Source: Bellilinea sp034411135 (GTDB taxonomy: Bacteria; Chloroflexota; Anaerolineae; Anaerolineales; Anaerolineaceae). From it: 64,000 bases of DNA. The stretch lies in contig DAOUMN010000056.1 of the NCBI GenBank assembly GCA_034411135.1, forward strand, positions 14,533 to 78,532, read 5' to 3'. A program made the position numbers and the translations under genes. Positions 57,735-64,000 of the stretch are shown piece after piece (position 1 is the stretch's first letter; every line of letters starts with the position of its first letter). The notes beneath the pieces were generated by a model, which saw only the letters and a list, made by a program, of their open reading frames with translations, was not told the origin of the DNA and searched no databases.

Positions 57735-58742
57735 ATGGTTGCAGGGCAGTACACCTCGGTTTCGATTATCATTCCCTGTTATAACGAGGAAAAAACCATT
57801 CCGTTACTGCTGGAAGCTATCCATCAGCAGACCTATCCACGCGAGTTCCTGGAAGTAGTTGTCGCAGATGGTGGGTCTGAGGATGCCACCCGCGAACGGA
57901 TCGAAGCGTTTCAGCGCACCCATCCGGACCTGCGCGTCAAAGTGGTCGAGAATCCAAAACGGATTATTCCTGCTGCTTTGAACATCGCCATTCGTGCCTC
58001 AAGCGGTGAGATCATCGTCCGTCTGGATGCCCACTCGGTGCCGGTTAAGTCCTATATTGACCGGTGTGTCACCTTACTCCACAACCGGGTTGGTGAAAAT
58101 GTCGGCGGGGTGTGGGAGATTCAACCCGGCGGCAACGGTTGGATGGCGCGTTCGATTGCGGCGGCGGCAGCCAACCGGCTTGGCGTGGGCGACGCACGCT
58201 ACCGCTATACCCAACAAGCTGGGGAGGTGGATACAGTTCCGTTTGGCGCGTTCTACCGCTCGACCTTTGATCGTTTGGGCGGTTTCGATGAATCGCTGCT
58301 CACCAACGAAGATTACGAGTTCAATACACGTATCCGCCAGAATGGTGGAAAAGTTTACCTGGACCCGGCAATTCGCTGCACGTATTATGCCCGTTCTTCA
58401 CTTGCCAGCCTGGCGCGGCAGTATTGGCGATATGGCTATTGGAAACGGCGCATGCTGCGCCGCTACCCACAATCCTTACGCTGGCGGCAGGCGCTGCCGC
58501 CCATCTTCGTTCTGGGAATGGCAGGCTTAGGGCTACTGGCGTTGGTCTTTGATTGGGCACGCCTTTTGTTCGGTCTGGCTGCCCTGGCGTATTTTTTGAT
58601 CCTGGCAGCATCAGCGCTGCCAGCGGCATTAAAACAACGCGATGCGCTGCTGGTGATTGGCATTCCCCTGGCAATTGCGGTTATGCATTTCTGCTGGGGC
58701 TCTGCGTTCCTGTTCAGCAGTCTGCGTTCATCCAAATCGTGA
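57735..58742 (+). CDS. Glycosyltransferase family 2 (ExoA-like)
   Basis: 335 residues. GT-A domain: SIIIPCYNEEKTIPLLLEAI, VVVADGGSEDATRE, IIVRLDAHSVP (DxD-like), VPFGAFYRSTFDRLGGFDE and LTNEDYEFNTRIRQNGGKVY (acidic catalytic site). Two or three C-terminal helices (about 255-325) anchor it. It resembles succinoglycan ExoA-type transferases that act on lipid-linked glycans. The ATG at 57735 has no strong ribosome binding site. It lies 13 bases upstream of the sugar-phosphate transferase gene. Confidence 0.9.
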   Translation: MVAGQYTSVSIIIPCYNEEKTIPLLLEAIHQQTYPREFLEVVVADGGSEDATRERIEAFQRTHPDLRVKVVENPKRIIPAALNIAIRASSGEIIVRLDAHSVPVKSYIDRCVTLLHNRVGENVGGVWEIQPGGNGWMARSIAAAAANRLGVGDARYRYTQQAGEVDTVPFGAFYRSTFDRLGGFDESLLTNEDYEFNTRIRQNGGKVYLDPAIRCTYYARSSLASLARQYWRYGYWKRRMLRRYPQSLRWRQALPPIFVLGMAGLGLLALVFDWARLLFGLAALAYFLILAASALPAALKQRDALLVIGIPLAIAVMHFCWGSAFLFSSLRSSKS

Positions 58743-58755
58743 GATAATTATTGTC

Positions 58756-60180
58756 ATGGCTTCACCCAGTTCACTGCCGCGCCAAACATATCGATTGCGA
58801 CCGACCGAACGACGATCCACGTTGTTCTTCGGTGATTTGTTAATGGCTATTCTCTCGTTGTTGATAGCCTTATACTTGTGGGCAAATGGTCCAGAGTGGT
58901 TCGGTTTTTCCATGTCTTTCCTGGAAGAGCGGGTTCCCTTTTGGTTCTATTTTTTGCCATTGCTCTGGATGTTGCTGTTATCCGAATCGTACAGCCCGCG
59001 ACGTTCGAACATTCGCGCCGAAACGGTGCGCGAGATCCTCACCGCGGCGGCAGTCAGTCTGGGAATATACCTGGTCATCTTTTTTCTGTCCGAACCGGAT
59101 TCGCTCCCTCGGCGGGGGGTTGGTTATTTCATCATAACTGTGGTTGTTCTGACTCTGGGTTGGCGCTTTCTGTATATTCGCTTGTTCACTGCGCCGCTGT
59201 TTCTGCGGCGGGTGTTGATCGTCGGCGCGGGTCGGGCGGGCAGTGAGCTGGTACGGATTATAAAGGAAACCTGGCCGCCGCCTTTTTTCCTTGTCGGTTT
59301 GGTGGATGATGATCCGGAGAAACTTGGCACGCAGATTCATGGCTACCCCGTTTTAGGCGGCAATCAAAAATTGTTCGATCTGGTTCAGGAACATCAGGTG
59401 ACTGATCTAGTGTTTGCCATCTCCGGGACCATGAATCCGCAAATGTTCAGCAGGCTGCTGGATGCCGAGGAGCAAGGCATCGAAGTAACCACTATGCCGG
59501 CAATGTACGAGGAATTGCTGGGTAGAATACCGATTTACCTGTTGGAATCGGACTGGGTACTGCGTTCTTTTGTCGATCAGGCTCACGCGGGTGGCTTCTA
59601 CGAATTAGGAAAAAGGCTGTTGGATATTTTTGGTGGTCTGGTGGGTAGCCTGTTTTTAATTCTGATCTTTCCATTCATTGCATTCCTGATCTATGTGGAT
59701 AGTGGTCTGCCCATACTCTACCGTCAGGTTCGGTTAGGCAAAAACGGCAAACCGTATGATATACTCAAATTCCGTACTATGATTCAGGATGCGGAAAAAG
59801 ACGGTATTGCCCGCCCAGCTTCGAAGGACGATGATCGGGCAACCCGAATTGGCAGGCTGCTGCGTAAAACGCATATGGATGAACTTCCTCAGTTCATCAA
59901 TGTGTTGCGCGGTGATATGAGCCTGGTGGGTCCGCGGGCGGAGCGACCGGAGTTGGTTGAGGAATTGCAGAAATACATCCCGTTCTACCGGGCGCGATTA
60001 TTTGTCAAACCGGGTTTAACCGGCTGGGCGCAGGTCAATTACGGCTATGCGTCCAATGTTGCTATGAATGCCATTAAACTGGAATATGATCTGTATTACA
60101 TCAAGCGTAGAAACTTGTTGTTGGATATCTTGATCATGGTGCGTACATTTGGAACCGTACTGGGTTTCAAGGGTCAGTAG
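58756..60180 (+). CDS. Polyprenyl-phosphate sugar-1-phosphate transferase (WbaP/WcaJ-like)
   Basis: About 474 residues from ATG 58756 (MASPSS...); the frame from 58657 overlaps the GT2 gene and is rejected. About four N-terminal helices, a Rossmann-like middle domain (VLIVGAGRAGSELVRIIK, LVGLVDDDPEKLG), then a reentrant helix and the transferase domain: RQVRLGKNGKPYDILKFRTM, HMDELPQFINVLRGDMS, LVGPRAERPE and KPGLTGWAQVNY. It starts lipid-linked glycan assembly by moving a sugar phosphate to undecaprenyl phosphate. The longer sibling of the short enzyme at 1581. Confidence 0.94.
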   Translation: MASPSSLPRQTYRLRPTERRSTLFFGDLLMAILSLLIALYLWANGPEWFGFSMSFLEERVPFWFYFLPLLWMLLLSESYSPRRSNIRAETVREILTAAAVSLGIYLVIFFLSEPDSLPRRGVGYFIITVVVLTLGWRFLYIRLFTAPLFLRRVLIVGAGRAGSELVRIIKETWPPPFFLVGLVDDDPEKLGTQIHGYPVLGGNQKLFDLVQEHQVTDLVFAISGTMNPQMFSRLLDAEEQGIEVTTMPAMYEELLGRIPIYLLESDWVLRSFVDQAHAGGFYELGKRLLDIFGGLVGSLFLILIFPFIAFLIYVDSGLPILYRQVRLGKNGKPYDILKFRTMIQDAEKDGIARPASKDDDRATRIGRLLRKTHMDELPQFINVLRGDMSLVGPRAERPELVEELQKYIPFYRARLFVKPGLTGWAQVNYGYASNVAMNAIKLEYDLYYIKRRNLLLDILIMVRTFGTVLGFKGQ

Positions 60181-60184
60181 TCGC

Positions 60185-62074
60185 ATGAAAACCAAGCCCA
60201 ATATCCGCAATCGTTATGTATTGGTGGGGGATTTGGCGCTGATCGTCATCTCGGTGATTGGTGCATTGATTTTGCGTTTCGAAACGGGCAGCCTGTTCTT
60301 TGCCTACTTGCCATTTGGCTGGTGGATGATTGGGGTTTCGCTGGTCATCAAACCGGCGGTTTATTACCTGTTCGGGTTGTACCGGCGAATGTGGATGTAT
60401 GCCAGTGTGGAGGAACTCAAGCTGATCGTGATCGCGGTCAGCACGGCGTCCGTGGCGGTTGCGCTGGTGATGCTACTACTGTTCAGCCTGGGGTACCTGC
60501 CCGGTTATTTGCGCTCGGTGTTCATCATCGATTGGTTGCTTTCGTTGGTTATGGTGGGTGGACTGCGTTTTGCGGTGCGCTTCCTGGCTGAGACCAGCCG
60601 GCGATTGAACGAAATGCAAGCCGGACGGGTGAAACGGGTGTTGATTGTTGGCGCGGGGGACGCTGGTGCATTGGTGGTAAAAGAACTTCAAAAAAACCCA
60701 CAATTGAACCTGATACCGGTTGGGTTCCTGGATGATAATCCTACCAAGCAGCGCCAGCAAATTCACGGCATCCCCGTTGTGGGCACGTTGAATGAATTAA
60801 CCCGTGCCCTGGAACGGCTGCGGGTGGACGAGGTCATTATCGCCATCCCCAGTGCGCCGGGGCGGGTGGTGCGCATGGTGGCAGATGTGGCGCGACTAAA
60901 AGGGATTCCCTTCCGCACCATGCCGGGAATTTATGAATTGCTCGGTGGGCGGGTAAGCGTCAGCCGCCTGCGCGAAGTTGACATCACCGACTTGTTGCGC
61001 CGCCAGCCGGCGCGGGTGAAAGAGGAACTGATTGGGAACATCCTTTCCGGCAAGGTGGTGTTGGTGACCGGTGCGGGTGGCTCAATCGGCAAGGAAATGT
61101 GCCGCCAGATTGCCCGGTATAACCCGACTGAGTTAATCATGCTTGGGCATGGCGAAAACAGCATTTTCGAGGCGTTGCTTGAGCTGAAGGATCATTTCCC
61201 TGCTCTGGCGTTTCACCCGATCATTGCTGATGTGCGTGACCGGATGCGCCTCAATCAGGTGTTCAGCCAGTTCCATCCGCAAATCGTGTTTCACGCCGCA
61301 GCGCACAAGCACGTTTCACTCATGGAAGCCAACGTCGAAGAAGCCGTGACCAATAATATCCTTGGCACCCGCAACTTGGTTGATCTGGCCATTGAGCACG
61401 GAGTTGAACGACTGGTGATGATCTCTTCGGATAAAGCCGTTCGCCCGGCGAACGTGATGGGCGGCACCAAACGGATTGCTGAGATGCTGGTGATCGATGC
61501 AGCATTACGCACCGGTAGTCCTTTTGCGGTGGTTCGCTTCGGAAATGTACTGGGCAGCCGTGGCAGCGTGGTGCCAATCTTCAAACAACAGATCGCGCGG
61601 GGTGGTCCGATTACCATTACCCATCCGGACATGAAACGCTACTTTATGACCATCCCGGAAGCGGTTTACCTGGTGCTGCAGGCAGGCGGAATGTGCCGCG
61701 GAGCGGAAACTTTTGTATTGAATATGGGACAGCAGATTCGTATTCTGGATCTGGCGGAGGATTTGATCCGCCTATCCGGATTGGAACCGGGCAAGGATAT
61801 CGAAATTGTGTTTACCGGGGCGCGGCCGGGTGAAAAACTGAGCGAAGATTTGTGGGATGATGGTTTCCAGTTCATTTCCACCGATCACCCGGATATTTTC
61901 CGTTCCGAAAACACGGAACCGGTCAGCAGCGAAAGGTTGTCCCGGCTGGTCGATGAATTGATCAACCTGGCGCGCGAAGGATCCAATGAGGAAATTATTC
62001 ATCTGATGGACGAAATTATCCCCGGCGCCGTCATCCAAAGCACCCCACCTCCGGAAATCACTTCGATTATCTGA
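60185..62074 (+). CDS. Membrane UDP-sugar 4,6-dehydratase (CapD/WbpM-like)
   Basis: About 629 residues from ATG 60185, four bases after the preceding stop. N-terminal: four helices and a Rossmann-like domain (VLIVGAGDAGALVVKEL). C-terminal short-chain dehydrogenase/epimerase: VLVTGAGGSIGKEMCRQIA (NAD site), ISSDKAVRPANVMGGTKR with Met-x-x-x-Lys in place of the classic Tyr-x-x-x-Lys, as in large PglF/WbpM dehydratases, and RFGNVLGSRGSV. It converts UDP-GlcNAc (or a relative) to a 4-keto-6-deoxy sugar for surface glycans. It overlaps the FemAB-like gene at 62074. Confidence 0.95.
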   Translation: MKTKPNIRNRYVLVGDLALIVISVIGALILRFETGSLFFAYLPFGWWMIGVSLVIKPAVYYLFGLYRRMWMYASVEELKLIVIAVSTASVAVALVMLLLFSLGYLPGYLRSVFIIDWLLSLVMVGGLRFAVRFLAETSRRLNEMQAGRVKRVLIVGAGDAGALVVKELQKNPQLNLIPVGFLDDNPTKQRQQIHGIPVVGTLNELTRALERLRVDEVIIAIPSAPGRVVRMVADVARLKGIPFRTMPGIYELLGGRVSVSRLREVDITDLLRRQPARVKEELIGNILSGKVVLVTGAGGSIGKEMCRQIARYNPTELIMLGHGENSIFEALLELKDHFPALAFHPIIADVRDRMRLNQVFSQFHPQIVFHAAAHKHVSLMEANVEEAVTNNILGTRNLVDLAIEHGVERLVMISSDKAVRPANVMGGTKRIAEMLVIDAALRTGSPFAVVRFGNVLGSRGSVVPIFKQQIARGGPITITHPDMKRYFMTIPEAVYLVLQAGGMCRGAETFVLNMGQQIRILDLAEDLIRLSGLEPGKDIEIVFTGARPGEKLSEDLWDDGFQFISTDHPDIFRSENTEPVSSERLSRLVDELINLAREGSNEEIIHLMDEIIPGAVIQSTPPPEITSII

Positions 62075-63060
62075 TGCCAGTCCTTGACCCCAAGCAATGG
62101 AGCGAATTTCTCCATCAGCACCCGTCAGCGCACCTGCTGCAAACTGTTGAGTGGGGGCAGTTGAAAGCCGCCTTTGGCTGGCAACCCGTATGGGTGGGCA
62201 GCCCGGTATGCGGGGCTCAAATCCTGTTCCGAAAATTGCCACTGGGGTTGACGGTTGGCTATATTCCCAAGGGTCCGGTAGGCGAAAATTGGGAGGTGCT
62301 GCTGCCGGAGATCGAGACAGTGTGCCGTCGCCAGCGAGCTGTTTTTTTGAAGATCGAACCGGATGCCTGGGAGGATGAGGCGTTGCCTCCGAAGATAGCC
62401 GGGAGGGCTGCCAGCCCGATCCAGCCGCGCCGGACGGTGGAAATTTGCCTGGAGGGCAGCGAGGAAGACTGGCTGGCGCGTATGAAGCAAAAAACCCGCT
62501 ATAACATCCGCCTTGCCCAACGCAAGGAAATCGTGGTCGAGTTCTGTGCGGATGTCCCCGAATTTCACCGCATGATGCTCATCACCGGCAAGCGGGATGG
62601 CTTTGGCGTACATTCACTGGCTTATTACCAACGAGCGTATGATCTCTTTTCACCCAAAGGCATGTGCGCCCTGCTGGTGGCGCGTTATCAGCACCAGCCG
62701 CTGGCAGCCTTGATGGTCTTTGCCTTTGGTGAGCGGGCATGGTACTTCTATGGGGCATCTACCGATGACGAACGACAACGCATGCCGGCGTATCTGTTGC
62801 AATGGGAAGCCATGCGCTGGGCGGCGGTACGTGGCTGCCGCAGGTATGACCTATGGGGTATTCCCGATGAGGATGAAGACGTTCTGGAAGACGGGTTTAC
62901 CAATCGTCAGGATGGATTGTGGGGGGTGTATCGGTTTAAGCGCGGTTTTGGCGGCAGGGTACGCCGGGCAGTAGGCGCTGTGGATGTGGTCTACAGTCCG
63001 GCGATTTACCGGCTCTACCAGCTTTACAGCCGACTGCGCCGCGGCGAGGGTGGCGCATGA
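62074..63060 (+). CDS. FemAB/FemX-like aminoacyl- or GNAT-fold transferase
   Basis: 328 residues in the FemAB-like layout. N-terminal: SAHLLQTVEWGQLKAAFGWQPVWVG and LTVGYIPKGPVG. Middle: FLKIEPDAWEDE, MKQKTRYNIRLAQRKEIVV. Second GNAT lobe: MLITGKRDGFGVHSLAYYQ, ALMVFAFGERAWYFYGAST, and LLQWEAMRWAAVRGCRRYDLWGIPD near the C-terminus. Members add amino acids to peptidoglycan stem peptides or modify lipid-linked intermediates. The start overlaps the dehydratase stop, and the stop overlaps the NUDIX start by four bases. A second related gene lies at 63560. Confidence 0.9.
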   Translation: MPVLDPKQWSEFLHQHPSAHLLQTVEWGQLKAAFGWQPVWVGSPVCGAQILFRKLPLGLTVGYIPKGPVGENWEVLLPEIETVCRRQRAVFLKIEPDAWEDEALPPKIAGRAASPIQPRRTVEICLEGSEEDWLARMKQKTRYNIRLAQRKEIVVEFCADVPEFHRMMLITGKRDGFGVHSLAYYQRAYDLFSPKGMCALLVARYQHQPLAALMVFAFGERAWYFYGASTDDERQRMPAYLLQWEAMRWAAVRGCRRYDLWGIPDEDEDVLEDGFTNRQDGLWGVYRFKRGFGGRVRRAVGAVDVVYSPAIYRLYQLYSRLRRGEGGA

Positions 63061-63563
63061 TGAGCTATTGTTACCGCTGCGGAAACAGGCTGCAATGGCT
63101 GCCGGTCGAGGGAATGCTCAGGGAGTGCTGCTCAGACTGCGGGTGGGTGCATTATCCGCAGTTGAAGGTCAGTGCCGCGGCATTGGTCACACAAGGTGAT
63201 GCGCTGCTGCTCGTCCGGCGCCGGAATGATCCCTGGCAGGGGTGCTGGTATCTACCGGCGGGATTCGTGGAGGCTGATGAAGACCCAGCACGGGCAGCCG
63301 AGCGCGAATTGAGAGAAGAAACTGGACTCATCGCCACAGCAAGCGGCTTGACAGGCGCTTACTTCTTTGATGATGACCCCCGCGGTAATGGTTTGCTATT
63401 GGTTTACCATTGCGTACCGAATGGCGGGAGGTTATACCTGACTGCCGAAGCTGATCAGGCAGGTTATTTTTGCGCTGACCAGCTGCCTGAACCACTGACC
63501 GGCGCCGGACATGAACGTGCCATTCGCGATTGGGTGCGGCATGGGATTACGAGGCTGCCATGA
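63057..63563 (+). CDS. NUDIX hydrolase with N-terminal zinc ribbon
   Basis: 168 residues. N-terminal CYRCG...CSDCG zinc ribbon (residues 4-24), then a NUDIX domain with the full box GFVEADEDPARAAERELREE followed by TGL, in the pattern G-x5-E-x7-REUxEExGU. The layout matches the NudC-like or ADP-ribose-type pyrophosphatases. It cleaves an X-linked nucleoside diphosphate. It lies between two FemAB-like genes with overlapping starts and stops, so the three are one translational unit. Confidence 0.93.
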   Translation: MMSYCYRCGNRLQWLPVEGMLRECCSDCGWVHYPQLKVSAAALVTQGDALLLVRRRNDPWQGCWYLPAGFVEADEDPARAAERELREETGLIATASGLTGAYFFDDDPRGNGLLLVYHCVPNGGRLYLTAEADQAGYFCADQLPEPLTGAGHERAIRDWVRHGITRLP

Positions 63564-64000
63564 AACCCGCCGACCTCGAAAAATGGAATGATCTGATTGC
63601 CTGTCTGCCCGGTGCGCATATCCTGCAAACAGGTGAGTGGGCGCAGTTCAAGGCGGCCTATGGTTGGAAACCCCTGCCTCAGGTATGGCTGGATGAGAAT
63701 GGCAAGGCGCAGGCAGCAGCCATGGTGCTGGAGCGCCGTCTGCGTCTGGGTGGGTTCTCGGCGCTGCTGCGCGTGCTGTATGTTCCGCGTGGACCACTGC
63801 TGGATTTTAGCAATGCCACCTTATGTGCTCGGGTGGTAGAAGACCTGGAAAATTTGGCGCGCAGGCGGCGGGCGATTTTTATCAAGATCGATCCAGAAGC
63901 GGTGCTGGGTAAGGGAATACCCGGCGAGCCGGATGCGGTCAATCTGCCTGCCGGGCAGGATTGGCAGGCATTGCTGCAAAGCCGAGGCTGGTTTTTTTCA
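63560..64000 (+). CDS. Second FemAB-like transferase, N-terminal part (cut by right edge)
   Basis: 147 codons are visible from ATG 63560, overlapping the NUDIX stop by four bases, to the end of the window. The start MKPADLEKWNDLIACLPGAH is followed by ILQTGEWAQFKAAYGWKPLP and VLYVPRGPLLDF, then FIKIDPEAV. Each of these has a counterpart in the 62074-63060 product (LLQTVEWGQLKAAFGW, IPKGPVG, FLKIEPDAW). The two are therefore tandem paralogues. The rest lies outside the window. Confidence 0.9.
   Translation, partial: MKPADLEKWNDLIACLPGAHILQTGEWAQFKAAYGWKPLPQVWLDENGKAQAAAMVLERRLRLGGFSALLRVLYVPRGPLLDFSNATLCARVVEDLENLARRRRAIFIKIDPEAVLGKGIPGEPDAVNLPAGQDWQALLQSRGWFFS

Noticed and set aside
1..64000. 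Mobile elements, prophage or integron features
   Set aside because: No transposase, integrase, terminal repeats or att-like duplication was found; the only foreign-looking stretch is the AT-rich glycosyltransferase gene.

Overview
The window is about 64 kb of bacterial chromosome with moderate-to-high GC. It is densely coded on both strands and contains no insertion sequence, phage, integrase or CRISPR array that I can see. Gene content suggests a member of the Chloroflexota, most likely class Anaerolineae. Pointers are Thr/Pro-rich linkers in membrane-anchored proteins, an LPxTG-like tail, a MutL-type ASKHA ATPase embedded in a membrane-protein operon, a zinc-ribbon protein with repeated P-D-W-L motifs, a leuS T-box, and many -10 boxes placed exactly where a leaderless mRNA would start. 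The assignment is inference from gene content, not from a marker gene.

Layout. Positions 1-1481 (minus) hold a short operon: a selenoprotein-W-like gene with an in-frame TGA, trpS with a probable Fe-S cysteine motif, and dtd, which runs off the left edge. Positions 1569-6540 hold a sugar-phosphate transferase, a lipoprotein, a HAD protein, a membrane/SH3 protein and a phosphohexomutase with a clear terminator. Positions 6611-14863 (minus) form one eight-gene block of mostly unknown membrane proteins with a MutL/GlmL-type ATPase. Positions 14940-19007 hold a PIG-L deacetylase, a small unknown protein and a P-type ATPase controlled by a yybP-ykoY manganese riboswitch with its own promoter. Positions 19346-25095 hold a NYN nuclease-like/cold-shock-like fusion, prfA-prmC, small membrane proteins, a PfkB kinase and an M20 peptidase. 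Positions 25090-32697 hold a GAF-PAS class III cyclase, a membrane transglutaminase-like protein, a PAP2 phosphatase, a YtxH-like protein and a secreted zinc metallopeptidase. Positions 32836-39634 (minus) hold two GT-C glycosyltransferases (one strikingly AT-rich), an MBL-fold hydrolase, an esterase, an M24 peptidase and an acyl-CoA-synthetase-like ligase.

Positions 39812-43166 hold two tRNA-Ala genes followed directly by a T-box leader with a CUC specifier and leuS. After a creatininase-family gene there is a 495-base gap with a promoter and several hairpins (candidate ncRNA or long leader), then recX and rny.

Positions 46695-64000 (plus) are largely a cell-surface polysaccharide region. 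They hold an alcohol dehydrogenase/Gfo-Idh-MocA fusion, a heparinase II/III-like protein, a GT4 glycosyltransferase, a PhoB/PhoR-like two-component pair, cydAB, a RidA protein with cysteine clusters at both ends, a GT2, a polyprenyl-phosphate sugar transferase, a membrane UDP-sugar 4,6-dehydratase, and two FemAB-like transferases around a NUDIX hydrolase, the second cut by the right edge.

The most notable items are the SelW-like selenoprotein with a candidate SECIS hairpin, the unexplained MutL/P-D-W-L membrane operon, the Mn riboswitch/ATPase pair, the tRNA-Ala/T-box/leuS arrangement, recurrent leaderless promoter geometry, and the Cys-capped RidA.
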